In this document: positions 27,452 through 36,404 of the stretch, piece by piece | Numbering within the stretch: the first letter of the stretch is position 1 | Layout of the letters: every line of letters starts with the position of its first letter | Source of the DNA: an uncultured Paracoccaceae bacterium | GTDB taxonomy: Bacteria > Pseudomonadota > Alphaproteobacteria > Rhodobacterales > Rhodobacteraceae | Assembly: GCA_938092015.1 (NCBI GenBank) | Contig: CALKOT010000019.1 | Span: forward strand, 1 to 60,592 | DNA length: 60,592 bases | Reading direction: 5' to 3' | The notes under the pieces: model-generated | What the model saw: only the letters and a program-made list of their open reading frames with translations | Database searches by the model: none | Told to the model about the DNA's origin: nothing | Made by a program: the position numbers and the translations under genes

Positions 27452-28738
27452 ATGACCCGCAACACCGCCGACTTGATCGCTGATCGCGCCCGCCTGATGG
27501 GCCCGAATGTGCCGACATTCTATGACGACCCGGTGCAGTTTGTTCGGGGGGAGGGCGTTTGGCTGTGGGATGCTGACGGGCGCAATTACCTCGATTGCTA
27601 CAATAACGTACCGCACGTTGGGCACTGTAATCCGCAGGTGGTCGAGGCGATTTCGCGGCAGGCGGCGACGCTGAACACGCATACGCGGTATCTGCATGAC
27701 GGTGTGCTGGACTATATTGAGCGGCTGACGGCGACCATGCACGCCTCGCTCGATACGGCAATCATGACCTGCACAGGGTCTGAAGCCAATGACATCGCTT
27801 TGCGGATGGCAGAGGCCGTTACTGGGAAACGCGGAGTTATCGCGACGGATGCAACCTATCATGGGAACACGTCGCTGGTCAGTCAGTTGAGCCAGTCAAA
27901 CGAACCGACAGTGGGTTTCGGGCTGGGTCAGTACCTGCGTTTCGTCCAAGCGCCCGACAGTTATCGTGCTCCAGATCCGGATGGGACGATGTTTGCAGCT
28001 GTGGTGGCGGAACAGATCGCAGCGCATGAAGAAGCAAGGATCGGCTTTGCAGCCCTGATTGTGTGCCCGTATTTCCTGAACGAAGGCTTTCCCAACCATC
28101 CCGATGATTGGTTGAGACAGACTGCTGAAGTCGTGCGCAAAGCAGGCGGTCTGCTGATCTGTGATGAGGTTCAGTCAGGCTTTGGTCGCACTGGCACCCA
28201 TTTCTGGGCGCATGAAAAAATGGGCGTGGTCCCTGATATCGTCACGCTGGGCAAACCCATGGCGAACGGTCATCCGGTCGGCGGCGTTGTGGCGGGGCGT
28301 GACGTTGTGGCGTCGTTTCGCAATGGCTATCGCTATTTCAACACGTTCGGCGGCAATCCGGTTTCTGCCGCTGCGGCCTTGGCGGTTCTGGATGAGATTG
28401 CGGACAAGGACCTTGTTGGCAACGCACAAACCGTTGGCAGTTACGCGCGAAAACGTCTGGCGGCGCTGAAGGAAAAATATGAAGTGATTGGCGATATCAG
28501 GGGATCAGGTTTGGCCTTTGGCGCGGAAATGGTGCTGGACCAGTCAGCTAAAACCCCGGCGAGCGCCTTCACCGACCGGATCATCAACGCCTTGCGCCAT
28601 CGCGGGATCATTCTGTCAAAACTGGGCCGTCACAAGAATACACTGAAAATTCGCCCGCCAATGCCATTCTCGATCGAGAACGCTGATCTGTTGTTCGATA
28701 CGCTGGATGAGGTGCTGGCCGAAACGCCTGTTTCCTGA
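27452..28738 (+). CDS. Class III PLP-dependent enzyme, candidate phospholyase or aminotransferase
   Basis: This 428-residue fold-type I PLP enzyme of aminotransferase class III has cofactor loop TCTGSEANDIALRMA (about residues 106-120), ring-stacking Asp238 in ICDEVQSGFGRTG and Schiff-base Lys268 in VTLGKPMANGHPVG. ATG at 27452 starts the conserved region MTRNTADLIADRARLMGPN. The stop overlaps the ATG of an APH-fold kinase (TGATG). A class III enzyme next to an APH-fold kinase is the arrangement of the hydroxylysine kinase/phosphohydroxylysine and phosphoethanolamine phospholyase families, in which the PLP enzyme eliminates phosphate and ammonia to leave an aldehyde. That role is inferred from context; an ordinary omega-aminotransferase is the alternative. 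Confidence 0.85.
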   Translation: MTRNTADLIADRARLMGPNVPTFYDDPVQFVRGEGVWLWDADGRNYLDCYNNVPHVGHCNPQVVEAISRQAATLNTHTRYLHDGVLDYIERLTATMHASLDTAIMTCTGSEANDIALRMAEAVTGKRGVIATDATYHGNTSLVSQLSQSNEPTVGFGLGQYLRFVQAPDSYRAPDPDGTMFAAVVAEQIAAHEEARIGFAALIVCPYFLNEGFPNHPDDWLRQTAEVVRKAGGLLICDEVQSGFGRTGTHFWAHEKMGVVPDIVTLGKPMANGHPVGGVVAGRDVVASFRNGYRYFNTFGGNPVSAAAALAVLDEIADKDLVGNAQTVGSYARKRLAALKEKYEVIGDIRGSGLAFGAEMVLDQSAKTPASAFTDRIINALRHRGIILSKLGRHKNTLKIRPPMPFSIENADLLFDTLDEVLAETPVS

Positions 28739-29673
28739 TGAACGAGATCGTCGAGCAGGCTCTACCGCTTTGGGGCCTTAGCGGCTCCGATTATCATTTG
28801 ATTGCTGCGCGTGAGAACGAAGTCTTTCGGGTTGCGACGGCCCAGGGCGGCGTGGCCATGCGCCTGCACCGCAAAGGATATCGCACTGATCAGGAATTGC
28901 GGTCAGAGCTTGCCTGGATGACCGCCGTCGAAAAAGGTGGGATCAACGTGCCAGCGCCGGTCCCATCCGCATCTGGTGAAATGTTGCATGTCGTAGGGGG
29001 CGTGCAAGCCGACGTGCTGACGTGGCTGAACGGCGTCTCGGTCATGAAAAGGTCTGAAACGCTTGATGAAAAAGGACGGGCCGAACTGTTTCACGAAGTT
29101 GGTCGTCAGTTGGCTGGGCTCCACAACATCATCGACGCATGGATCCCACCTGCCTGGTTCACCCGCTGCGCGTGGGATCGCGACGGCCTGCTGGGCGATG
29201 CGCCGCTTTGGGGTCGATTTTGGGAAAACCCCCTGCTGGAAGACGAAGACAGGCAGCTATTTGTTGAGATGCGAAGGGCGGCGACCGCCGACCTGCAATG
29301 CCTCGAAAGCAGCCTTGACTATGGTCTGATCCACGCTGATCTGGTCAGCGAGAACGTTATGATTTATGAAAACCGCATCCAGTTGATCGACTTCGATGAT
29401 GGTGGGTTTGGTTTTCGTATGTTTGAGATCGCCACCGCGCTGGTGAAATATCGAAATGAAAGGGACTTTCCCGCCCTGAAAGTTGCACTGACCAAAGGCT
29501 ACCAGTCGGTTCGCCCGATAGATCTTGCGCAGTTGGATCTGTTCATGGCGATCAGGGCCGCGACTTATGTCGGTTGGAACATTGAGCGGATCAATGAAGA
29601 CGGCGCCGAAAAGCGGAATGCGCGGCTGATCACTGATGCCCGCGATCTGGCGCGGGCCTATTTGGGCAAGTAG
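28738..29673 (+). CDS. APH-fold small-molecule kinase
   Basis: This 311-residue aminoglycoside phosphotransferase/choline-kinase-fold protein has N-lobe ENEVFRVATAQGGVAMRLHR (about residues 26-45), the Brenner motif LIHADLVSENVM with catalytic Asp201, and the metal motif LIDFDDGGFG (about residues 216-225). Members phosphorylate hydroxyls of small amines such as homoserine, ethanolamine or hydroxylysine. It overlaps the PLP-enzyme gene by four bases, implying a joint pathway: the kinase phosphorylates an amino alcohol and the PLP enzyme eliminates the phosphate. Ends in TAG, 12 bases from the convergent cytochrome gene. Confidence 0.83.
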   Translation: MNEIVEQALPLWGLSGSDYHLIAARENEVFRVATAQGGVAMRLHRKGYRTDQELRSELAWMTAVEKGGINVPAPVPSASGEMLHVVGGVQADVLTWLNGVSVMKRSETLDEKGRAELFHEVGRQLAGLHNIIDAWIPPAWFTRCAWDRDGLLGDAPLWGRFWENPLLEDEDRQLFVEMRRAATADLQCLESSLDYGLIHADLVSENVMIYENRIQLIDFDDGGFGFRMFEIATALVKYRNERDFPALKVALTKGYQSVRPIDLAQLDLFMAIRAATYVGWNIERINEDGAEKRNARLITDARDLARAYLGK

Positions 29674-29685
29674 CCGTCCAGCGGT

Positions 29686-30456
29686 TTATGGGCTGAATGA
29701 GCCTGACATGATGTAGGCGACGATCTTCATGCGTTCATCATCGGAATATTCGTCTTTCCACGCTGGCATCTTGCGGAACCCGTCAGTCACACGGCTAAAG
29801 ACCCAGTCTGGCTTGTATTTCGCAGGCTTCAACTTGGGCGCTTTGCCCGGATAAGCCTTGGCGCCATGGCAGTGGCGGCACTGGGCGGCCCAGATCTCTC
29901 CACCAACATCAATGTTAGTGGTAGACGCGAGGTATTCTTCCGAAAACGGCACTGGGGGCAGGCTTTTGCCCGGCGTCGCCTTCTTTTCTTCCTTGATCAC
30001 GGCGGCCTTTGCGGCGGGATCATCGGACCGGAAAAGGTCGATGTAGGCCATAACTTTCAGAATGTCGTCCTGATCCATTTGCCGGCCGAACCCGCGCATG
30101 GACCCCTTGCCGCCGCCATAGATGATCTCAAACCGTCCAACATCCGTATCTGTGCGTGGATACATCCACTCTTCGTCCTGCAGGCTGGGACCAACCTTGC
30201 CTGAGCCATCTGCAGCATGGCAGGCCTTACAACGCTTTTGATACAGCTTGCCGCCATCGTCCAACGCCGCTTTGTCACCTGAATAAGGGTTGGCGCCTGT
30301 TTCGTGGAACTGGGTTACAGCCTCAGTTATCACCTGCTTTTTGCGGTGCTTCAGTTTTAGCGGCTTTTCGGTCTTTGAGTTGAAGTACGTAGGCTCAGCG
30401 GCCTGCACTGGCAGTGCGATCACGGCGGCGAATATAGCGGTGAGGATCAGGCGCAT
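29686..30456 (-). CDS. Periplasmic dihaem cytochrome c
   Basis: This 256-residue protein has a cleavable signal (MRLILTAIFAAVIALPVQA) and two c-type haem sites: CKACH near residue 76 in GGKLYQKRCKACHAADGSGKVGPSL and CRHCH near residue 194 in GGEIWAAQCRHCHGAKAYPG. Each is followed by a Met-containing segment (GSMRGFGRQM; RKMPAWKDEYSDDE) that can provide the sixth ligand. It probably shuttles electrons from a periplasmic dehydrogenase. The PQQ-type sugar dehydrogenase two genes away is a possible partner, but the two are not in one operon. ATG at 30456 follows GGAG. Confidence 0.88.
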   Translation of the reverse strand: MRLILTAIFAAVIALPVQAAEPTYFNSKTEKPLKLKHRKKQVITEAVTQFHETGANPYSGDKAALDDGGKLYQKRCKACHAADGSGKVGPSLQDEEWMYPRTDTDVGRFEIIYGGGKGSMRGFGRQMDQDDILKVMAYIDLFRSDDPAAKAAVIKEEKKATPGKSLPPVPFSEEYLASTTNIDVGGEIWAAQCRHCHGAKAYPGKAPKLKPAKYKPDWVFSRVTDGFRKMPAWKDEYSDDERMKIVAYIMSGSFSP

Positions 30457-30619
30457 CCAAGTCTCCTAAGTCTTCTAGTTGGTGAAACTCTGCAATTCGC
30501 TTCGCTGACGTGCAAGGCTTGGTTGCCGCCTTACCTTACGTTCGAAATTGTGTGCAGCAGGTGGAAACTGGTCACAAAGCCGCTAGGTCGGCCTGAAGGA
30601 CAGTTCGAAAGGCCGCGTC

Positions 30620-31348
30620 ATGTATCGCTTTCTCTGCGCTTTACTAATGCTCATCCCCGTACATGCTAACGCCAATCAGCGCGCCGTGGATTTAGAGTTG
30701 CTACTGGCCGTCGACGCCTCAGGTTCCGTCAACGCCGAGGAATTTCGACTTCAGGTCCACGGCATAGCGACGGCGTTTCGCGATCCAGAGGTGTTTGAGG
30801 CGATCCGGTCGGGCCCGATGCAGCGCATAGCCGTTGCGCTGATGATCTGGTCTGATGCGCGATCGCGTAAGGCGGTGAGCAAGTGGCATGTCATCGACAG
30901 TCCCGCCGCGGCGAATGAGTTTGCGGACATCGTGCTGGCGCAGATCGCACGGCGTAAATCCTTTCTTGGCAAATCTGGAACGGGCATTGGGGCCGCCATA
31001 GGCCAAGGGCTGAAAGAACTGCGAATGAACAACATCGATGGAACGCGACAGGCCATCGACGTTTCCGGCGACGGGCATGAGACGCCGCTGATGTTTGGTG
31101 AGGCGATGGCCCTGCCAGAGGCCCGGCGCAGGGCCGCGCAGGCAGAGGTCGTGATCAACGGCCTTGCGATCTTGTCAGATGATCCCAACCTTGGCGTCTA
31201 TTATCGCGCGCGGGTAGCGATGGGGCCGGGCAGTTTTGTCATCCATGCTGATGATTTTGATGATTTTGGCCGGGCGATAAAGCTGAAATTATTGCGCGAG
31301 ATCCGCCAATTGCTGGGAGCTGTACCCTCACAGCCGTCTACTCTTTAA
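30620..31348 (+). CDS. DUF1194 / VWA-like secreted protein
   Basis: This 242-residue protein has a short signal (ending HANA) and the DUF1194 pattern. AVDASGSV near residue 33 is a MIDAS-like D-x-S-x-S metal motif of a von Willebrand A fold, followed by a conserved Thr/Gly region (GKSGTGIGAAIGQGL) and IDVSGDGHETP. It is predicted periplasmic, with an unknown partner. AAAGG precedes the ATG. Its 3' end overlaps the convergent TVP38-type gene by 11 bases. Confidence 0.85.
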   Translation: MYRFLCALLMLIPVHANANQRAVDLELLLAVDASGSVNAEEFRLQVHGIATAFRDPEVFEAIRSGPMQRIAVALMIWSDARSRKAVSKWHVIDSPAAANEFADIVLAQIARRKSFLGKSGTGIGAAIGQGLKELRMNNIDGTRQAIDVSGDGHETPLMFGEAMALPEARRRAAQAEVVINGLAILSDDPNLGVYYRARVAMGPGSFVIHADDFDDFGRAIKLKLLREIRQLLGAVPSQPSTL

Positions 31349-31988
31349 GCGTAAGCCCGAATTTCTTCGTCAGGCCTAACCGACCGGCCAGCCACCACAG
31401 TGCAAGAGGGGCGAGGGCGCTGGCGACCATCGTCCAGACAGGCTGTTCGGCCCCAAGGTGCCCAACAAGCGCAAAGACGATTGAGAACGGAATGACCCCG
31501 CAAAGGGCGGCGAAGAAGAACGTCGCAAAGTGGAACTTGGTGACACCAGCGACCATTGAGACGACCTCTGGCAGCACCGGAAGCCAGCGTGATGCCGCAA
31601 CTATCCAGCCGCCATAGTTTGCGAAAATCCGTTCCCCACCGGCCATAGCGTCGCCCACAAAACGTTGCGCAATTGGCCTGCCCATAAAGCGGCCGATTGC
31701 ATAGCCGATGATGGCGGCCAGAATTGATCCGATGACTGCAACGATAGCGCCAATGACTGGCCCATAGACGATGCCAAGGCCCGCAATGATCACCGTTGTA
31801 GGTATGGGGATGAATATGTCGGAAACCAGCAAGCCAATCCCTATGGCCCAGATCCATCCGTCACTATCGCCAAAGGACCCGGTTTCGGGGTCGGGCGACA
31901 TCAGGTTCGTCAAGGCTTCACCCCAAATCAGAAAAGGGATGACGACAAACAGGATCAGTACAACGGGGACAAGCCAAAACCGGGACAT
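31338..31988 (-). CDS. TVP38/TMEM64 (VTT/DedA-like) membrane protein
   Basis: This 216-residue inner-membrane protein has about five to six spans. The central VTT domain holds IIAGLGIVYGPVIGAIVAVIGS, then IGYAIGRFMGRPIAQRFVG and the amphipathic F/Y-G-GWIVAASRWLPVLPEVVSMVAG segment typical of TVP38/DedA proteins, which are linked to lipid scrambling and membrane homeostasis. ATG at 31988 (MSRFWLVPVV) is preferred; an ATG at 32027 adds 13 residues. Ends in TAG inside the 3' end of the DUF1194 gene. Confidence 0.82.
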   Translation of the reverse strand: MSRFWLVPVVLILFVVIPFLIWGEALTNLMSPDPETGSFGDSDGWIWAIGIGLLVSDIFIPIPTTVIIAGLGIVYGPVIGAIVAVIGSILAAIIGYAIGRFMGRPIAQRFVGDAMAGGERIFANYGGWIVAASRWLPVLPEVVSMVAGVTKFHFATFFFAALCGVIPFSIVFALVGHLGAEQPVWTMVASALAPLALWWLAGRLGLTKKFGLTLKE

Positions 31989-32172
31989 GGCGCACAATGG
32001 TCCGTCCCAGAAAGCCAAGTCAACCATGGGGGTAGGCGTTATAGTGCATGAATTCGGTAAGGTTTACGCCGTGACAGGCGATGATTACCTTGACCCAGCG
32101 TCATTAGAAATGCAGCATTTTCTCCACAACCATCGGCTGAAACCACAGCCGAGGACAAGGGAGGACTACCCA

Positions 32173-33465
32173 ATGAAGATGTCACTATCCCGCATCGCGG
32201 GAGGCACAGTGCTAGCGCTAACAATGGCGACCAGCGCGCTTGCCGCCGCTCATGCCCCAAAAGTTAATCTTGAACCGTTTGTAACGGGCGTAAACTCTCC
32301 GCTTGCTATGGTGCAGCCTGAGGGCGACAGCCGCATGTTCGTGGCTGAGCAATGGGGCCGCGTCATGATCGTCAATGATGGCGAACTGATGGGCACGCCA
32401 TTCCTCGACATTCGCAGCCTGATCATCGACCGGCACCCGGACTTTGACGAACGTGGTCTTCTTGGTCTCGCGTTCGACCCTGACTTTGCTGAAAATGGCA
32501 AGTTCTACGTATCATACTCAGCGCCGCTCGATTTCCAGGGCGACCTTGGTCAGATGCTTTGGTACGATCACTCAAATGTCGTGTCTCAGTTTACTGTTTC
32601 AGCTGACGATCCCAACGTAGCTGATCGTAAATCTGAGAAAATTCTCAGCTCTACCCCATGGCCACAGTTCAACCACAACGGCCACTGGATCGGGTTTGGC
32701 CCGGACGGCATGCTGTATGTCTCGATGGGTGATGGCGGCTACGCCAATGACTGGGGCATCGGCCACAACGTGACCGAAGGCAACGGCCAGGACATGAGCA
32801 CGCCGCTTGGCAAGATACTGCGCATCGATCCAGAAACCGGCGCGGCGCCTGCTGACAACCCGTTTGTCGACAACGAAGACGCTGACCCACGGATCTATGC
32901 GCTTGGTCTGCGTAACCCATGGCGTTGTGCGTTCGATAAAGGCGGAGACAATGCTCTGATCTGTGCGGACGTTCAGCAGAACTCCTTCGAAGAAGTAAAC
33001 GTCATCGAAGCGGGTGCAAACTATGGCTGGCGCCGGATGGAAGCTGACAAATGCTTCAACTATCTTGAGCCAGACAACCATCCTGACAGCTGTGACACTG
33101 CTGGCCTGACCATGCCTGTGATGAGCTACAACAACTGTACGGCTCAGCCAGACGGTTGCGACGGTATTTCGGTCACGGGTGGCTACGTGTACCGTGGCGA
33201 ACATGCTGCATGGGACGGTGCCTACATCTACGGTGACTGGTCCAAACAGTTCGCCTCGATGGACGGTCAGATCATGATCGGCATGCCAGACGGCAATGGT
33301 GGCTATGAGCGTAAGCTTGCTTCCGTCGCCAACATGGATGGCGCCACCCCTTACGTTCTGGCCTTTGCTCAGGACAATGCGGGTGAAGTTTACGCGCTGA
33401 CCTCGATCACGACCGGTCCGGTTGGGTCGCAGGACACGATCTACAAGGTTGCGCCTGCTCAGTAA
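32173..33465 (+). CDS. PQQ-dependent sugar dehydrogenase (GSDH/YliI family)
   Basis: This 430-residue secreted beta-propeller has a signal peptide ending SALAAAHA and the soluble aldose/sorbosone dehydrogenase pattern: NSPLAMVQPEGDSRMFVAEQWGRV, DERGLLGLAFDPDFAENGKFYVSYS, FNHNGHWIGFGPDGMLYVSMGDGG (His near PQQ), LGKILRIDP, IYALGLRNPWRCAFD (Arg pair near PQQ) and NYGWRRMEADKCF. It should oxidise sugars in the periplasm and pass electrons to a cytochrome or quinone. GGAGG lies seven bases before the ATG. The gene ends at a clear intrinsic terminator. Confidence 0.9.
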   Translation: MKMSLSRIAGGTVLALTMATSALAAAHAPKVNLEPFVTGVNSPLAMVQPEGDSRMFVAEQWGRVMIVNDGELMGTPFLDIRSLIIDRHPDFDERGLLGLAFDPDFAENGKFYVSYSAPLDFQGDLGQMLWYDHSNVVSQFTVSADDPNVADRKSEKILSSTPWPQFNHNGHWIGFGPDGMLYVSMGDGGYANDWGIGHNVTEGNGQDMSTPLGKILRIDPETGAAPADNPFVDNEDADPRIYALGLRNPWRCAFDKGGDNALICADVQQNSFEEVNVIEAGANYGWRRMEADKCFNYLEPDNHPDSCDTAGLTMPVMSYNNCTAQPDGCDGISVTGGYVYRGEHAAWDGAYIYGDWSKQFASMDGQIMIGMPDGNGGYERKLASVANMDGATPYVLAFAQDNAGEVYALTSITTGPVGSQDTIYKVAPAQ

Positions 33466-33482
33466 GCAGGAACGATCTGGAT

Positions 33483-33517
33483 GGGGCCCGCACGTGCTGG
33501 CCCCGTCTTTCGTTTTT
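33483..33517 (+). terminator. Intrinsic terminator after the sugar dehydrogenase gene
   Basis: GGGGCC (33483-33488) pairs with GGCCCC (33499-33504) across a 10-nt loop, followed by GTCTTTCGTTTTT. It begins 18 bases after the TAA and overlaps the 3' end of the convergent TMEM220-like gene. Confidence 0.8.
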
Positions 33518-33869
33518 AGGCTCGTCTGGCGCGCAGTGCGACAAGCCCGGCAAGGGCGAGAGCGACGCAAAGGATCATCATACCCATCCCTTCGCGCGCC
33601 GTTTCAGTTTCCCACCAGACGTCCTGCATCCACCATTGGGGCGTCGTCGGCCAAAAGTAAGCAAGGCCCGCAAGGGCGGCCAGCATGGTCAGGGCGAACA
33701 GACCAAAGACCGGCGTCTTTGTGAAAAGGCGAGAATGGAACGCAGCGATCGCGCACCAGATTACACCGGCGCCATAAACGCCGACCCAGAAAAGCCCATC
33801 AGGGTCGTTGTATTGAGCAGCCGAGAACAGAATAAGCAGGATGACAAAGATGCCATTTGCGATGCGCAT
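33516..33869 (-). CDS. TMEM220-type small membrane protein
   Basis: This 117-residue protein has four hydrophobic spans: IFVILLILFSAAQYNDPDG with the conserved QYNDPD turn, VGVYGAGVIWCAIAAF, VFGLFALTMLAALAGLAYFW and GMGMMILCVALALAGLVAL. This pattern is the transmembrane 220 family, of unknown function. ATG at 33869 (MRIANGIF) starts the first span; longer open frames upstream are not protein-like. It is divergent from eboD across 123 bases. Confidence 0.75.
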   Translation of the reverse strand: MRIANGIFVILLILFSAAQYNDPDGLFWVGVYGAGVIWCAIAAFHSRLFTKTPVFGLFALTMLAALAGLAYFWPTTPQWWMQDVWWETETAREGMGMMILCVALALAGLVALRARRA

Positions 33870-33992
33870 GAAAACACCTCTCAAAGTTTGCGGCGCCGCC
33901 AATTTCGCGTGCAGCCATGATGATTTTCTGTTGGTATTCGGCGAACGGCGCAGAAGCGCAAGCAATTTTTGCGATCAGGAACGGACGACGCG

Positions 33993-35210
33993 ATGACAAC
34001 CAGCAACGCTACGACAGGCCCGCTTGACGTGATGGAGACCGACAAAGGTGAGATGATCTGGCAGCGTTTCAGCGTGCCATTTGAGTTTCCCGTCGCCTTC
34101 AGCGAAGGTCTATTCGACCCTGAAAATTCCCTTCTTATTGAAACACTGGCCTTGCGTGAGGTGGATAAGCGCCACCGCTGCCTTGTCTTCATCGATGAAG
34201 GCGTAGCGAAGGCTTCACCCGATCTCGCAGCGAGTATTGAGGCTTATGCCACCGCCCATGCTGCACACATGTCGCTGGCCACGGCGCCAGTGATCGTCGC
34301 GGGGGGAGAGCGAATCAAAACTGAGTTGACGCATCTGGAAAGCCTGCAGGACCTGATCCACGAGACACATATCGACCGACATTCATACGTCATCGCCATC
34401 GGAGGCGGCGCCGTACTGGACGCTGTTGGCCTTGCCGCCGCAACAGCGCATCGCGGCGTGCGCCTGATCCGCTTGCCCACGACAGTTCTTAGCCAGAACG
34501 ATAGCGGCGTTGGTGTGAAGAACGCGGTCAATCTGAAGGGCGTTAAGAACTACACTGGCACGTTCGCCCCGCCTTGGGCCGTGCTGAACGATTATGATTT
34601 CATCACGCAGCTGCCTGCACGTGAGCGGATTGCCGGAATTGCGGAAGCTGTAAAAGTCGCGTTGATCCGCGATGGAGAGTTCTTTAAGTGGTTGGAAGCG
34701 AACGCCGACAATCTGGCCACGTTTGAACCCGCTGCTGAAAAGCACATGATTCAGCATTGCGCGCGGCTGCATATGCGCCAGATCGGTACTGGCGGCGATC
34801 CGTTTGAAATGGGCTCAGCCCGTCCGCTGGATTACGGCCATTGGTCCGCACATAAGCTTGAGGCGATCACGCGCCACCATGTGAACCACGGCGAAGCGGT
34901 CGCGATCGGCATCGCGCTAGATGCCCGTTATTCGGTTCTGGCGGGGCTGTTGCCTGAAGGCGAAGATGACCGGGTGGTCAGCCTTCTTGAGCATCTCGGC
35001 TTTAAGATCTTCCATTCCGGCCTGAAACGGCGTGACCGCAGCGGTCAGTCAGAGATCATGAAAGGCCTCGCCGATTTCCGTGAACATTTGGGTGGAGAGT
35101 TGACCATAACCCTCCTCTCCAGCCTTGGTGTTGGCGTCGAAGTGCATGAAATCGATGACGCGAAAATGGTCGGAGCAATTGACTGGCTGGAAGCCCGTGA
35201 GGGCCGCTGA
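33993..35210 (+). CDS. eboD: EboD, 3-dehydroquinate synthase-like sugar-phosphate cyclase
   Basis: This 405-residue protein of the dehydroquinate synthase superfamily has an NAD-binding VIAIGGGAVLDAVGLAAATAHRG region, RLPTTVLSQNDSGVGVKNAVN, and metal-site residues in the GIAEAVKVALI and NHGEAVAIGIALDARYS blocks. Within an ebo cluster this is EboD. The superfamily cyclises seven-carbon sugar phosphates; the true substrate of EboD is not established. ATG 33993 follows AGGAACGGACGACGCG. eboE starts three bases after its stop. Ebo genes are needed in some cyanobacteria to export a scytonemin precursor, but the molecule handled in proteobacteria is unknown. Confidence 0.9.
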   Translation: MTTSNATTGPLDVMETDKGEMIWQRFSVPFEFPVAFSEGLFDPENSLLIETLALREVDKRHRCLVFIDEGVAKASPDLAASIEAYATAHAAHMSLATAPVIVAGGERIKTELTHLESLQDLIHETHIDRHSYVIAIGGGAVLDAVGLAAATAHRGVRLIRLPTTVLSQNDSGVGVKNAVNLKGVKNYTGTFAPPWAVLNDYDFITQLPARERIAGIAEAVKVALIRDGEFFKWLEANADNLATFEPAAEKHMIQHCARLHMRQIGTGGDPFEMGSARPLDYGHWSAHKLEAITRHHVNHGEAVAIGIALDARYSVLAGLLPEGEDDRVVSLLEHLGFKIFHSGLKRRDRSGQSEIMKGLADFREHLGGELTITLLSSLGVGVEVHEIDDAKMVGAIDWLEAREGR

Positions 35211-35213
35211 GAC

Positions 35214-36404
35214 ATGAAGCTGCCCGCTGATCTAGGCTCGCTCACCTATTGTCTGAACATCCACCCGACCCAAAGCTGGGCAGAAGCGCGCGCGGCCCTG
35301 ACCGGCCCTGTCGCGGCGGTCAAAGCGAACCTGTCTCCTGATGCCCTGTTCGGCGCTGGGCTGCGGTTTTCGGCTGAAACGATGGAAGAGCTTTCTGATC
35401 TGGGAAAGCGATCAGAACTCGCCGCGATCTTGCGCGAAGGTGGTCTTGATCCGCTGACGATGAACGGGTTCCCTTATGGTCCGTTCCATGGCGAACGGGT
35501 GAAGGAACAGGTCTATCTCCCCGACTGGCGCGCGGCTGAGCGTGTCGCCTACACCACCGCCCTCGCCGACCTGCTGGCTGAGGTGAACTCCGAAGGCGCG
35601 TTCATCAGCCTCTCAACCGTGCCCTGTTCCTTCCGCCCGAATGGCGGCGGCGCTGAGGCTGAGATGGCGGCCAACATGATCGCCGCCGTTGCTCATATGG
35701 TTGAGTTAGAACGTCAAACAGGCCGCCACGTCGCCATCGCGGTTGAGCCGGAACCCTGCTGCTTTCTTGAGACAATTGAAGAAACCGTCGCCTATTTCCG
35801 CGATTATCTATTCAGCGCTGAGGCTGCATCGCAGTTGGCAAAATTCTCGAACGTTACGCCAGGCGCCGCCGCCAAGCTGCTGCCACGCCATCTAGGGCTT
35901 TGCTATGACGTCTGCCATGCGGCGGTCGAGTACGAAGACCCCGCCGCTAGTATTGCGATGCTGCGGGATGTGGACATTCCGGTGCACAAGCTGCAACTTT
36001 CCTCTGCTCTCCGCGTTGCTTCAGGCACGGACGCTGCCCGCAATGCGCTGGCGCGGTTCAACGAACCGACATACCTGCACCAGCTCATCGCCCGTGACGA
36101 CAACGGCGCCCTGACCCGCTATTCTGATCTGGGTGAGGCTCTGGCGCCGGGCGGCGCGCAAAACGGCGACGAATGGCGCGTGCATTTCCATGTTCCGGTC
36201 TTCCTCGAAACCCTGCCTGAGTTTGATACGACGCAAAGTTTCCTGCGCGAAATTCTGGCGATCCATCGCAAGGCGCCGATCTCACCGCATTTGGAGGTCG
36301 AGACCTACACGTGGGATGTCCTGCCTGACGACCTTGTCGCCGGATCGGTCGAAGACGCAGTGACACGCGAATTGGAATGGGTGATGGTGGAGCTTACTTC
36401 ATGA
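35214..36404 (+). CDS. eboE: EboE, TIM-barrel metabolite-traffic protein
   Basis: This 396-residue xylose-isomerase-like TIM barrel has SLTYCLNIHPTQSW at the start, LTMNGFPYGPFHGERVKEQVYLPDW, SLSTVPCSF, AIAVEPEPCCFLETIEET (acidic ligands), LGLCYDVCHAAVEYEDP and EVETYTWDVLP. The HxH/Glu/Asp pattern suggests a divalent metal site. The stop overlaps the eboC ATG (ATGA). Family function is unknown beyond the ebo association. Confidence 0.9.
   Translation: MKLPADLGSLTYCLNIHPTQSWAEARAALTGPVAAVKANLSPDALFGAGLRFSAETMEELSDLGKRSELAAILREGGLDPLTMNGFPYGPFHGERVKEQVYLPDWRAAERVAYTTALADLLAEVNSEGAFISLSTVPCSFRPNGGGAEAEMAANMIAAVAHMVELERQTGRHVAIAVEPEPCCFLETIEETVAYFRDYLFSAEAASQLAKFSNVTPGAAAKLLPRHLGLCYDVCHAAVEYEDPAASIAMLRDVDIPVHKLQLSSALRVASGTDAARNALARFNEPTYLHQLIARDDNGALTRYSDLGEALAPGGAQNGDEWRVHFHVPVFLETLPEFDTTQSFLREILAIHRKAPISPHLEVETYTWDVLPDDLVAGSVEDAVTRELEWVMVELTS

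Noticed and set aside
31771-32172. Longer start for the PQQ-type sugar dehydrogenase, adding 134 residues
   Set aside because: The extension lies antisense to the TVP38-type gene and has no protein character. ATG 32173 has a strong GGAGG site and begins a signal peptide.
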